From assembly GCA_034620365.1 (NCBI GenBank), contig JAQGEQ010000380.1, positions 2,976,001-3,040,000 of the forward strand: a stretch of 64,000 bases of DNA, given 5' to 3'. Positions 1 through 11,029 of this stretch are shown here, piece after piece. The first letter of the stretch is position 1; the number at the start of each line of letters is the position of its first letter. This stretch comes from Pegea sp. RAD2-039 (Eukaryota; Chordata; Thaliacea; Salpida; Salpidae). The translations under genes were made by a program, and so were the position numbers. Under the pieces are notes generated by a model. It was not told where the DNA came from, ran no database searches, and saw only the letters and a list, made by a program, of their open reading frames with translations.

Positions 1-410
1 CACCTTTTCCCAATCCTTGGCTGGTAGATCTCTGGACTTCAAAGCACATCTCACTGCCCTCCAAACTATTCCACTACCTTGTGGGTGGTAGGGAGTTGCC
101 CTACTGCTTGAAATTCCTTTTCGTAATAGATAATACTTCAGTTGTCGAGAAATGAAAGCCGACCCCCAATCTGAATGGAAATGACTGCAAGTTCCAAACA
201 GTAAGAACAATTTCTCCAAGCAGCTAATTACCGTGTTTGATTGAGAGTAGCTGCTATCGCTACATCACTTGCATCACATTCAACTGTGAATGGTAAGGAT
301 TCATCCATGACCTGTAACATTGACTTAGAAATATCCTTCTTAAGTTCTTCAAAATCCCGAATATTGCTTTCGCTCATAGGGAACGGATGAACGTTTCTCA
401 GTAGTTAAAT
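1..410 (-). mobile_element. Ty3/gypsy-type LTR retrotransposon fragment (RNase H and integrase parts)
   Basis: On the minus strand, about 410-230 resembles the RNase H region of Ty3/gypsy pol (an acidic ECDASDVAIA-type motif), and about 230-1 resembles the integrase core (HSDWGS and TPYHPQG-like motifs). The order, RNase H then integrase, is the usual one for this family. The element is broken, with several breaks, and runs off the left edge. No LTR can be paired inside the window. It is a fossil, moderately old judging by its decay. Confidence 0.72.
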
Positions 411-599
411 TTTATCAAAAAATTACAGATCCATCTGGAGTAATTCATATAATTCATATACTGCAGTTCGTTTATGGTCATTTTTGTGCCCCTGATGTAT
501 CTAAGAACTGAGGGTGGTATGGGACTGTTCTACCAACGATTTGCATTCTGAATAAAAAAATAAAACAAAATGCATCAATAAAAAGAATAAGAGCGAATT

Positions 600-1200
600 C
601 CAGCGCTCCAAAGATTTTTATCTCGCTTCCACTATCTTCTCTTCCGCCGTGGTTGTAACAACTTCTACGGAATTCACTATAATTTTTGAGAAAACGCTCA
701 TATCTCCTTCGTCGCCGTTTTTAATTGCTTCCGTCCTACTTTTCCTCGCAGCAAGAAAGCTTAGACTTTATCTATCTCTGATCAGATCCAGTAGAGCTTA
801 TTGTTTGTTCTTTAAACCGTGAGGTAGAATCTCTTCGTCTGCTTTCCCTTTTTATCTTTTCTACCTCATAATAACTAGAGCGTCCGGATGCTCTTTCATT
901 TTGGTTAGTAACACACAAATAATCAGTTCTGGTCTGGGCGATCATTGCAGCTCTTCTCTTATTTCTTTTCCTATGCGGCTGCTTCTTAGACGACCCAATT
1001 TTAACATTACACGAATGACTACAATGTCTTCTCTGCCCATATTTAAAATATCTGGTATGACAATTTTGTGTTTGTTTCCTCGTTACATCTTCAACACTAA
1101 ATCATCTTTTGGACCTCTTAACTCAAACACAAATTTCTTATGAGTTTTAAGGAAGACCCTTCCAAGTACCACCTCTACACCTAGACCCTCAATGACAAAC
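600..1200 (-). mobile_element. Possible gag-side fragment of the same retroelement
   Basis: This stretch is richer in GC than its surroundings. On the minus strand it gives basic, serine- and arginine-rich peptide with a weak zinc-knuckle-like cluster near 1030-1060. It lies upstream, in minus-strand sense, of the pol fragment at 1-410, which fits a gag-to-pol order. It is broken. The assignment is weak; it could be an unrelated repeat. Confidence 0.3.
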
Positions 1201-1795
1201 AGATTTATATTTCTGTACTGTTTTTTTTTTAGATAGAGGTTAACTTTGCAAACTTTGTTTATTTTTCACATCTTAGATGGCTGAGCCATTTCCACCTCTA
1301 TAAAATCGAGCTTCTATAATATTTTTTAGGTTCTAAAAACTTCGTGAAACTTCTTAAAATTAGTTTTTAGATATTAACAGAGTTTAAAAACAACTGAAGA
1401 CTATCAGCCTTTTCTACTTGACTGGCTACTAAAAGCTGTGAGCATTTAATACATATCCTAATAACTTCTGTTTAAATTCTTCAAACAATATTCTATATAA
1501 CCAATTAAGAAGTAAAATCTGTCTTAATTGTTTATAGTATATTCGTTTTATAAGAATTAACCTAGCCTAATTTCAGGAGCTTTCATTGAAAGCTTTTCTA
1601 TACATCTAACTAACAGATTTCGATATAACTTTCAACTTGCTAATTACCGTGTATGAAATATAGATTATTAATTTCTATTGTTTAGTAATAAAAACAGTAA
1701 TTTATGGCTAATTAATACTTGGAATTAGCAAATTTGGTTAAGAATTAAAATATGTTTGTTTGGTTATATATTTTTGTAGTGAATCATAGTAATAT

Positions 1796-1920
1796 AATAA
1801 TAATGACCCGATTCGGCCGAGAACGGCTATACTGGTTGTATTCCATAGGTGTTGTTAAAAACAAAGTAAAACACAGTGAGATGTAAAAGAAATAACAAAG
1901 CAAGAAAAGCAAAAGAAAAC
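1796..1920 (-). mobile_element. 3'-end remnant of RTE-like LINE
   Basis: About 1796-1845 matches, in reverse complement, the 3' end of the LINE tail at 60480-60545. Both share a TAATAATA-type end followed by a CGGYCGAGAACGGCYAT core and, further in, an ACACAGTGA block. Only the 3' tip survives here. This is visible directly by comparing the two places. Confidence 0.6.
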
Positions 1921-2232
1921 ATTTTAAAAGTTTTTTTCTTTTCTTATAACCTAGTGTTTCGTCTCTCTTTATAGTGACATAAAACATATTAAATTTCTAT
2001 AGTGATATCTAAAACATTAATTTTAAATTTGAAGCTATATTAATTTGTATTTCTATTAAAATAGCTCTGCTACAGCTCATCAAAAATTAAGAGTTAATTG
2101 ATTGCAAATACTTTAAGATATCACACTCATTTTGCAGATAGTATAATTTTATTTTTCCTTATATCGTTCAACAAAGAAAACAACGTTTTTATTACTTAAT
2201 TCTTGCTTTCATTTGGCCATTTCCAAAACATT

Positions 2233-2238
2233 TTTATT
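2233..2238 (-). terminator. Polyadenylation signal overlapping the stop codon
   Basis: On the minus strand AATAAA starts two bases before the TAA of the 86-residue secreted protein, so the 3' UTR is probably very short. Confidence 0.45.
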
Positions 2239-2993
2239 CAGAAGAATTCAATTCTTCTGTGAAAATAAGAGTTTGATTACCAACTATTTTTATAACAAAA
2301 CAAATAAAAGTACTTTTGGGCGATCAACAAATTTGTTCATTAAAGAATTATTTATTTATTTCAATGCCTGAAAAGAGTACCTCTCACTAATATACATTCT
2401 TGCAAATAATGTCATATATAATGATAACCTTTATATATAATTAAGGTACAATTATAGAAAAAAACTTCAATGAAATTATTCTGAATAATTTACTAAAAGT
2501 TATAAAAATAATTTTGAACAAAATGATATGTTGATGAAATATTAGTTTTCAATTTTCATAAAAGAAATAAATTGTTTTTTAATATTAAAAATCGAATAGC
2601 TTACCGCTTGCAAACTTCGTTGCCATGTCCCGGAGAAGAAGTCTTGATTTGGTCTCACCTATTTTAGCTGACATATCTTCAAAAATAGTTTTTTGCAAGT
2701 TCTTGTAATATTCAGTTTGCTGTGAGAATATCAATTTAGGTTTGTTCAAACTTTTCTGATAAAACTAACCGTTCCATCCTTTTTGTAGTAATGGTTATGA
2801 ACAGTAATGTGATTAACTCTATAAATAGAATTTAATGGTTAATTATAAATACTTATAAATGAATTATTGACATTTTAAAGATACCATTTAGGGGTAATGG
2901 CACATAAAAAAGATCTTACGTTTTTTGTTGGCATCCTTCTGTAGCAGAAAAAAATATAACTGCTAGAACCAAAAAGCATAACTTTAGATCCAT
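2234..2993 (-). CDS. Small secreted orphan protein, 86 aa, four exons
   Basis: I do not recognise this protein. Exons on the minus strand are 2993-2920, 2818-2770, 2719-2605 and 2256-2234. All junctions are GT-AG, and phases 2, 0 and 1 join into one frame of 87 codons ending in TAA. The first 20 residues (MDLKLCFLVLAVIFFSATEG) look like a signal peptide. The mature part starts near the only non-signal Cys (C21), continues with a His/Tyr/Lys-rich stretch (HITVHNHYYKKDG), then a predicted helix rich in Lys and Glu, and ends with an N-glycosylation sequon (NSS). An AATAAA overlaps the stop codon. The last intron contains the tail of a dead LINE. The consistent phases argue strongly for a real gene; there is no functional clue beyond secretion. 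Confidence 0.72.
2340..2425 (-). mobile_element. CR1/Jockey-like LINE, 3' UTR remnant (copy A)
   Basis: Reverse complement of this stretch matches the 3' UTR of the LINE copies at 11030 and 63130-63190: a GAGAGGT-type block followed by a pyrimidine-rich CTCTTTTCAGGCATT block and an AAATAAATAA tail. It lies inside the last intron of the 86-residue secreted gene, in the same orientation as that gene. Confidence 0.65.
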
Positions 2994-5420
2994 ACTTTTG
3001 CGAAGTAAAAATAAAAATACTTATCAATGAGTAAATAATAAAATTAAAGTTCTATATCAGTTTCATTTTACTTGAAAATATTCGTTAAAATATGTTATAA
3101 AAAACATAACTATTATTCTTAACATAACCTTAGTTAACAATTATAGATTTATTAATTATTGACGTCTATTAGTCTATTATCTTTTATACTTTTGTTCAAC
3201 TTCTTAAATGTCGTTTGTACTTATGTTATCAATGCTAGAAGCTGTACTAATAGCATAATGTTGCAAGAAGTTAAACAAAAGCATAAAAGATAATAGATTA
3301 TCATACGATTAATTCTTCATACAAGCAGCTTGTTAAAAAGTATTTTATTTTCGTCACGTTTTTGCCATTGAAAAATATTAAATGTATATTGATCGAGCAA
3401 AGCAAGGATTAAGTCTCTCTAAAGATATTTTCTCCAAAGATTATTTTTACTTACTAAAACATTTTTTCTCGGAGAAGCTGTTTTAGAAACGTGCTTAATA
3501 GAATATCTCTTCAGTATCCTCCATTGCATTCATTGTAATAAATAAATAAATAAATGATTTTATAAATATCTTATGTAAAACCTAAGTAAGAGTGTTGTAA
3601 GTTTAATAAACAATTAAAAAATTTCATTTAATTTCTTGAGATAGTTTTGATATTTTGAATGAACTTTAACCTTCTTAACCTTGTAGAAGAGATTTTATCA
3701 GAAGGTGCTTTGTTACATTTTAATAATTATCTCTTAGCTCATATAGTTAAATCATTTAAACAATGGGTTAGATCTTTTAGGCTTAAAAAATCAAATTTAG
3801 AAAAAAATATGAAATTGAAAGATTTTTTCTTGTTTCTGAAAATTAAACATAGTTTAATTTTCTGTATGTATACTCTCAAAACTCGTAATATTTTGTCAAA
3901 ATCAATTGAAATAAGTAGTAAATTTTGAATAATTAGAAAACTTTATTTAAATATTATAAATCTGTAGTTTGAAAGATCATATATATGTTTAGTTTACAAA
4001 ACCTGGTCTGAAATCTGCTTAAGGCTAAAAATGTACGAAAAATTGGTTAATATGTCTCTGATATACTCAAGTAGTAATTTTTTTCCTAGTGGTTGACGGT
4101 AAAAAGTTCTGAAATAACTTTAAAGTATCATAATACAGTGTACCTTGTATGTTTATTCACCTAATGATAAGATAGTGATTTACCTTAAGCTTAAAGCATA
4201 CTTTTGGTTTGTTATCAGCATCACTTTGAATAAAGTTACAGATAAGATTATGTTCTACTGGTTTTACTTAAAGGCCTTTATTATCCTAGTAAATTGTTGG
4301 TTCTTTCAATTTAATTCACAATCTTCTCTTTCTCTTATTTTTAAAATACTTTTTTATTTTATCTTACTAAACAAGGATTTTATCAATCCAAATTGAGTAT
4401 ACTTTTTTTAAAAATATCATCTAACATCTTTTTTATGACAAATAGTAGGTGAAAATAGTAAACTTAAATTTTATATAAAATATAGTAACGCTTGACAAGA
4501 AATAACCTCTTAGTTTAAAATCACTTTAATTATACCATTGTTTATAAATGAAAAGTGTACAGCACTAAATAAGATGTTTAATCAAAATACTATATTAATT
4601 CAGTTTTATCTAAACAATTTTTAAACGAGTTGAAAAAAATTGTCGTAAATATATTTTTATAGATCGTTAAAACAATAATTGTTTTCATATATTTACTTGA
4701 TTAATTTATTGTAATTAATTTTCAATCGACGTCTTATTTACTAATTTCATAAAAAGTGTTAGTTTTGAATATTATATAGTTTTATGTAAAAACCAATTTA
4801 TACCACTAGTTGTTTTTTTAACATTATTGGTCTCAACGAATACAATTTAAGATAACTAATATTTTTGGTGTCTGTGTTTTCATATTTCTTTTTTTAATAT
4901 TCATTTTTATTTCGATTCTTATCTATCTGTGGACTGATAAATTTATACTTTCAAAGTAAAATTGATTTATCCAGTAAACTCTTTAACTAATAACCGTACC
5001 TTTAGAAGTTTATTATCTGAAATAAATTTATTTCATATTGTACTAATTAATCAATCTATAATCATATTTTATTAACTATTTGTAAGTATCTGTTACTTTT
5101 CAAAAAAGTTATTTTGTTCTTTCACCTTAAATTTATGAAATTATTGATTATAATATTTTTAATAATTTTTTTCCATTGAAAATATAATTTTTATTTATTA
5201 AAATTTTTTCATATATAACTCAGTATTTTTCTTCATTGATAATTTATAGAATATTTTTTAATTAATTTAATAATCTACATATTTAACTATATTGTTATTA
5301 TTAGGACTATATTAGAATTATTAGTTTAATTTGTTTGTTAAACTTAATATTTTGTTTCAAATTAAAAATGATTAAAAAATTTGTTTTAGATTTATATATA
5401 AGTTAGGATCAAAAATTATA
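2994..5420. other. AT-rich spacer; foldback repeat, no gene seen
   Basis: Between the secreted orphan and the THUMPD3-like gene the sequence is very AT-rich. It holds a foldback repeat at about 3172-3302 and a short AAAT microsatellite at about 3537-3555. Open frames at 3659-3928 and 4145-4396 are low-complexity and rich in Lys, Phe and Leu, with no domain or splice support, so I do not call them. Confidence 0.6.
3172..3302. repeat. Foldback (inverted) repeat, MITE-like
   Basis: Two arms of about 32 bp face each other: the left at about 3174-3207 (CTATTATCTTTTATACTTTT and on) and the right at about 3265-3300, its reverse complement with about two mismatches. The loop is about 60 bp. The whole would form a long hairpin of about 125 bp. 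The size and AT content fit a non-autonomous DNA element, but I see no clear target-site duplication. Confidence 0.6.
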
Positions 5421-6689
5421 ATGCTGAAATTAGTCAAAAATTTTAGTAATTTTAATGATAGCTTCACTGTGCTTGCTACAACCCCAACAGGATTTGAGAA
5501 AATAGCTGCTGATGAGATACAAGAAAAACTATCTGTTAGTAATTATGAAATCATTATGGGGAAAATATTTTTTCAAACTTCTAAAAAGTCTTTTGATAAA
5601 TTCCATCAGCTGAAATCAGTTGATAATTTATATTTAGTAGTCAAATATATTCCTGATTATGTTTATAATGAAAATAAAGAAAAGGCATTAGATGATTTGT
5701 TGAAACTACCAAGTACCTTACCGTGGTCTGATGTTGTTGATTTTTGGAGAGTTAATCAACTTTATTGTAAGAAAAAGGGACAAAGGTTTAAAAAAGAAAT
5801 CAGCGAACATAATAATCTTCATGAAGTTTCAAAAAGAATTAAATTAGAAGAAGAAAACATTGAATTAGGAAAATCTGATGATATTTCATTTCGTGTGAGT
5901 GCAACAAGGGTTGGTAAAAAACAAAGTATTATATCACCAGAAGCAGAAAGAACCTTTGGAGGTGCTTTAAATGATTATACTAAATGGAAAGTAGATTTAT
6001 CTAATTACAATCTTGAAGTTTTATTAAACCTTGGTGTTAACTCACTTATGATTTTAGTAGCTATGACTCACAGTAGTCTTCATAGAAGAAATATAACTCA
6101 TTTTGGTGTAACAACCCTTAGAGGTACAATTGCTTATAATATGGCTCGTTTATGTCAAATTAAACCTGGTGATGTGGTACTTGATCCAATGTGTGGTACT
6201 GGAAGCATTTCTATTGAAGCTGCAAGAGAATGGCAAACATCTTTTAATTTAGCAAGTGATAATGCTTATCCAGCTCTACAACGTGCGAACTCAAATGTTA
6301 AGTTTTTAAATGAACATAAACTTAACTGCCCTGTTGAAGTTATGCAATTAAATGCAACTAGACTTCCTTTAAAGTCTTCTTCTGTTGATGTTGTTGTGAC
6401 TGATATGCCTTTTGGTAAAAGAATGGGCTCTAAGCAAGATAATAGAAAGTTGTATCCTGCTGCATTATCTGAATTAGCTAGAGTAACACGACCACTGACT
6501 GGCCGTGGCTGCTTTTTGACTAGAGATAAAAACTGTATGAATAGAAGTTTGTTGAAGCTAAATAGTTTTTGGAAAACTAAACAAAGTTTCTTTATCAATA
6601 TTGGAGGCTTAACAGCAATGGTTTATATCTTACAAAGAACAGCAGAAGATTTTAAAGTTCCAAGTTGTAATGATGAAAATAAAAGCTAG
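5421..6689 (+). CDS. THUMPD3: THUMPD3-like tRNA (guanine-N2) methyltransferase, intronless
   Basis: A 422-residue protein in one exon. The N-terminal half carries the THUMP-type RNA-binding region (about residues 15-200, with an FRVSATRVGKK core). The C-terminal half is a Rossmann-fold methyltransferase with the SAM-binding motif DPMCGTGSISIE near residue 254 and the catalytic-type motif TDMPFGKRMGS near residues 327-337. In other animals THUMPD3 works with TRMT112 to form N2-methylguanosine in tRNAs (position 6). Length is somewhat shorter than human THUMPD3 (about 507 residues). The start was chosen as the first ATG of the open frame; it is followed at once by the conserved VLATTPTGFEKIAADEI region. 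It stands 292 bp upstream of the HAX1-like gene on the same strand. An antisense open frame over its 3' half is only a shadow. Confidence 0.9.
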   Translation: MLKLVKNFSNFNDSFTVLATTPTGFEKIAADEIQEKLSVSNYEIIMGKIFFQTSKKSFDKFHQLKSVDNLYLVVKYIPDYVYNENKEKALDDLLKLPSTLPWSDVVDFWRVNQLYCKKKGQRFKKEISEHNNLHEVSKRIKLEEENIELGKSDDISFRVSATRVGKKQSIISPEAERTFGGALNDYTKWKVDLSNYNLEVLLNLGVNSLMILVAMTHSSLHRRNITHFGVTTLRGTIAYNMARLCQIKPGDVVLDPMCGTGSISIEAAREWQTSFNLASDNAYPALQRANSNVKFLNEHKLNCPVEVMQLNATRLPLKSSSVDVVVTDMPFGKRMGSKQDNRKLYPAALSELARVTRPLTGRGCFLTRDKNCMNRSLLKLNSFWKTKQSFFINIGGLTAMVYILQRTAEDFKVPSCNDENKS

Positions 6690-6981
6690 TTGTTTAAATT
6701 TGTTGTTTTTTTGCCATCATTGATTATGAAGCTTGGCTTTAACATTTAGATTATGGTGCAGTGTTGTTTTATTATAATATTTTTTATTGAATTAGACAAA
6801 TTTTGCGGTAACTAATACAAATAGTTCTAACACTTTCTGATCTGTCTAATATAAAACATTTTAGGAAGTTTTTTTTATTTAAGGTTAAAAAATCATTTTC
6901 AATTAACTAATCTAACCACTTTACAGTGTATAAGTAGATCTGTGTTAATTCTTAAAACTATTTTTGATTTAAAACAAAGCC

Positions 6982-7997
6982 ATGGATCCATTTATAAATG
7001 GTTTAGATTCTATCTTCAGAATGATGAGTGGTCAACTTGATCAAAACAATCCCAGTATTATAATTGATTTGAGTCCAAATGATCATAATTTTTTCAACAA
7101 CTTTGATGGTTCAGGTGATGGAGAAGAACCACCTTCAAAATCACCTAGAGATGAAGCGCTAAAAAATAACCGATCACATGTCTATAAAAGAGGTCATCGT
7201 CGTGGACATGGATCAAATAGAGATTCTGGTAGCTCTCTCAGAGATGAGATTCTTCAAACACCTCATAAAGCTCCTTCATATATGGATGATTATGAATATG
7301 CTGATGAAAATCCAGATATTTTTCAACCGAAATTTTTTGATCCGTTTTCAAATAAAGGATTTCCGCTAAAAATGGTTTTTTTACTTTTGGACATGATGAT
7401 TTTGAAGATATTCTGAATAACTTTTTTGGTAAACCTCTTAATAAACCATTTTTAAATAATCAAATTGAAGATGAAAATCTTGATAACCAAATAAAAAATG
7501 AAGGATTAAATTCAATTTTTAAAAATAATTCAAATCTCAGAAATAAAGGAAATTATTTCAACAGTTTTTCTCGCTCACTTATAACTAGATCTGATGGTTC
7601 TATGGAAGAAAAAACCAAAAGAATTGATGAAAATGGCGACGAAGAAGTGACTATTGTGATGCGTTATCCGGACGGCAATCAAACTACTAAGATTGAGCGA
7701 CATTTATCAGATGGAACAATTGAGACTATTGAAGATTCAGATAGAGGTGATGTTAGAAGTCAGGCAATAAAACCAAATCAATCAAAAGATTCTTCAAATA
7801 CAATTGAAATGCTGACAAAAAGTTGTATGGATTTCTCAGATAAATCATTGTTTAAAGATTCAATTTTTCCTCTTGCTGTTCAAAAAGAAAATAAAGAAGT
7901 TGAAGATAAGAAAGATAGAATGCAATTTGATAACAATTCTAGTAACCATCATTATAATATGAGAAAATTAATACAAAAATTCTTTTTTGGTAACTAA
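6982..7997 (+). CDS. HAX1: HAX1-like protein, with one frame step
   Basis: The N-terminal frame (6982 to about 7368) gives an acidic start, then LRDEILQTPHKAP, matching the LRDSMLKYPDS region of HAX1. The C-terminal frame (from about 7365 to 7997) gives FGHDDFEDILNNFFG, then an SLITRSDGSMEEKTKR region like the SVTKITKPDGIVEERR block of HAX1. The two frames differ by one base at about 7366-7382, where a run of five A and a run of seven T occur. One extra base would give about 338 codons; human HAX1 has 279. HAX1 is a mitochondria-associated anti-apoptotic partner of HtrA2/PARL and of HCLS1 in vertebrates. The frame step could be a sequencing or assembly error in a homopolymer, an allele, or a real break; both halves keep family-like sequence, which favours error or very recent loss. 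It stands between THUMPD3-like and epimerase-like genes on one strand. Confidence 0.75.
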
Positions 7998-8225
7998 ATT
8001 GCGATTAAAAGTATAAATACAATACTTGCTTTAATTTGTTTTGTTATTTTGATACTTCGTGTAACAAGAACAACGCTATGAAACCAAAATTATTTATTGT
8101 TTACTTGAAATTTGCTTGTTATTTTTTTCTATCTTAAACGCCTTATTTTGTCTAATGTTTGGATAAGATGATCTTACTTAAAAGTTGTTGATCTTAATTT
8201 ACAGTTATGTTTCTCTAAGTATAAT

Positions 8226-9585
8226 ATGGATAGTACTGAAGAGGTTGTAGTACTTACAACAGGAGACTGTAGTGCTAAAATCCATTTGTTTGGTGCTACT
8301 GTGGTTTCGTGGACTTGTAATGGCAGAGAAAATCTGTTCATGAGTTCGTTGTCAAAGTTGGATGGAAGCAAAGCAATCCGTGGAGGGATTCCAATCGTAT
8401 TTCGTCAGTTGATTTTTAATTGCATTAATTTCTGTACTGTCAGAAAAAGTATTTTTAAAACGATTTAGATAAAGTTAATATTCTAAACTTCCCTCTTTGA
8501 TTATCAAATAAAAGTTTATTTTTTTCATGTATATCACAATAAACATTATCATTTAATCTGCAGCCAATTTTGGACCCTGGAAACTTGGACCACAGCATGG
8601 GTTTGCTCGAAGTCAATGGTGGGCAGTGAATTCTCAACCACAACAGGTTTTCATTTAATCTAATTCCAATTGAAAATCACTTTTTAATGATAATTTCAGT
8701 TGGAAAATGGTGATATTCAAGCAGTATTTGAACTTGTTGATAATGAACAAACTCGCTCAATTTGGAACTATAAGTCAGTTTTTTTACAATTGTTTTTACA
8801 AACAATAATTCTTAGGTCTTAAAAAAACTTTTTTAAGTGTTCAGCTTCTTATAAACTATTTTTTGAAGTATCTAATGTCACTTAAAAGGATTTAGAATTG
8901 TAAACAGCTTACAATTTTTTTGTAATAAGATGTTTTTGATTTAAAGATTTCGGCTTTTGTACAAAGTGGCTTTGTCAGTTAACAAATTAAGAACTGAGCT
9001 GGTTATTACTAATATTGGAGAAGAAGAATTTGACTTCACAACCTTGCTTCATACATACTTTAAACTCAATGATATTTCTAATTGTAAACTCACCGGTTTT
9101 ACTGGATGTCATTTTCTTGATAAGGTTTTTAATATTTCGAGATTTTTCTATTTAAAATAGTTTTGAAACTTACTTTGTATATTTGATTTGTATCTAATAT
9201 TTAAATTACGAAGGTGGTTAATAGTAACGAAGATGAGGTTGAAACTAGAAAAGAGATTGAAATTGATAGAAATGTGGACAATATATACAAAGATACTAAA
9301 TCTCATTGCATAATCACTGAAGAAAGTAAAATAACTTTACAGAAGAATAACCTTCCTGATACCGGTATAAATATCTTTTTTTACTTGTAATATTAAGACA
9401 AATTAGTAAATATTTTCTTTATAGTTCTTTGGAATCCCTGGGTTGAAAAAGCAAAGAATATGGGTGACTTTCATGATGATGGTTACCTTACCATGGTGTG
9501 TGTTGAAGCAGGTTATGTTACTAACAGAAAACACTTGAAACCTTCAGAAGATTTTGTTTGCTCACAAACTCTCACATATAACTAA
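8226..9585 (+). CDS. Glucose-6-phosphate 1-epimerase-like (aldose 1-epimerase superfamily)
   Basis: Six exons: 8226-8403, 8564-8646, 8700-8773, 8947-9124, 9214-9364 and 9425-9585, all GT-AG, 274 residues in one frame. Family landmarks in order are IRGGIPIVFP, FGPWKLGPQHGFAR, LLHTYFKL (with the catalytic-type His) and VLWNPW, then MVCVEAGYV (with the catalytic-type Glu). The family (yeast YMR099C, bacterial YeaD) interconverts the alpha and beta anomers of glucose 6-phosphate in the cytosol. Length agrees with the family (about 270-300). The start lies 228 bp after the HAX1-like stop. A TTTACAG at 8198-8204 could be a splice acceptor ahead of the ATG, either for a 5' UTR intron or for spliced-leader addition. 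Confidence 0.9.
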
Positions 9586-10430
9586 TTTATTTTGATAAAA
9601 CTCTTACTACAAGTATCTAATCCTTCTAGAAAGCAGTTATGGTATTAATTAGCTTTATATTTCATTTTTTGCTTTTTAGTATCTTGCATACATATTTTGA
9701 TCTAATTGTATTTTGAAAATGAAATTGTTTCCATTTAATGGATACTCAAGCATCGTTGCACTTAAACTTTTCAAACTTCTTTTGAATCGTTATATATAGA
9801 GTATTTATTTGCTTGTAAATAGTATTAGCTGTTGTATATACTTTACTAACTTCTATGCCGTAGTGTTTTGTCTGAATGTGGCGTTAATGTGCAAACTTCA
9901 CTTTTATTTATTTGTTTATTCCTTTGTAAGTATTCAAATGTAATTTGTTTATATGTAGAAATCATTACTTTTAATAATCGATTGTTCAAATCCTTTTTAT
10001 TTTATTTATTTTTAATACTTTCTGTAATAATTATTTAGTGTTTTATTAGAATTATTCATCAATAAACTATATATGCAGTCTGATGTATTTTGTTTTGGAT
10101 TACTTGAGGCTTCATGTAAATTTGTTTATTTATTTGCCGACTTTACGGCATTCAGTTAATGTCAGATGGCAGAGAAATTGAAAGTAATTTACATCAAGCG
10201 AAGATAACTCAAGTTTAAATGCAGCACAGGGTTCAATAAACAACTTTTGGATTAATTTAATCATAACCATTAAAACTACTCGACGTACAATAACAGAATC
10301 TCATTTTATTCAGTCTGAACCCAAAACTATAGTTTAGGCTTATAAGCAAATGAGTTTTCTTTCTTGATTTAACCTTTTAGATCTTTAAAATCGAAATTCA
10401 ATGTTTTTTTTCTGCAATATATTTCTTTTG
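9586..10430. other. Spacer after the epimerase-like gene
   Basis: AT-rich sequence holding the epimerase-like gene's 3' UTR; an AATAAA near 10060 could be its poly(A) signal. I see no gene here. Confidence 0.5.
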
Positions 10431-10439
10431 CGTTTATTC

Positions 10440-10801
10440 TAATGAATAGGTGCAAGAATATGTGTGCCAGGGCAGAAGGGTATCCAGCTGTTGCCCATGT
10501 GTCAGGATTCCACTCTCCACGCCTACAAAGTTGATGGCAGATAGACTGATGCAGCTGCGCCAAGGAGCTGACAGAACGACACTGAGTACAGGGATGAACT
10601 ACCTACGGGGCTCCAATTCTAGCTTTAAATTCGCAGTTTTGCGTCTCCTAAAAATGTTGTCATCTACAACACTCAGGGCTCTTCCACTTGGACTTATTGT
10701 GGACTTTTTCTTGTCACTAATATGTGTCCACCTGGATTTAAACCCAGAGCCACGCGCTTAGTGGGCAGGTATGGTAAGCGCTTCGCCATAAAGATGGACA
10801 C
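10440..10801 (-). mobile_element. tRNA-derived SINE (copy 1, minus strand)
   Basis: Read on the minus strand, the head at 10801-10725 looks tRNA-like: GTGTCCA at its start pairs with TGGACAC at its end over seven bases, there is an A-box-like TGGCGAAGCG and a B-box-like GGTTTAAATCC. The body that follows shares several blocks with the SINE at 59757-60070: GGACACATATTA, TGACAACATTTTT, AGTGTCGTTCTGTCAGCTCC-type and GTGGAGAGTGGAATCCTG. The open frames here are fortuitous. I see no clear target-site duplication. Confidence 0.65.
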
Positions 10802-11029
10802 AAGTGACTAAAACCAATAAATAACTTTATAATTATTAGAATTATTTTAAGCATTGCATTAGACTTTTTATCTTTTTTTTCTCATAAAAGTTCTTATTTG
10901 CTTGAAGACAATTTGTTTTACTTAAACCAACTTGCTGTTTGCGTAAATTTGTCTTTATAGTATATTATTTATTATTTGATTATGCTTATGTTGGTTGTTA
11001 TTTCTTTTTTATCGCCCTGCCACAAAAGT

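Noticed and set aside
3659-4396. Two plus-strand open frames of 83-89 codons
   Set aside because: Low-complexity Lys/Phe/Leu-rich translation typical of AT-rich chance frames; no splice context, domain or homologue recognised.
6266-6598. 110-codon antisense frame
   Set aside because: Shadow of the THUMPD3-like coding sequence.
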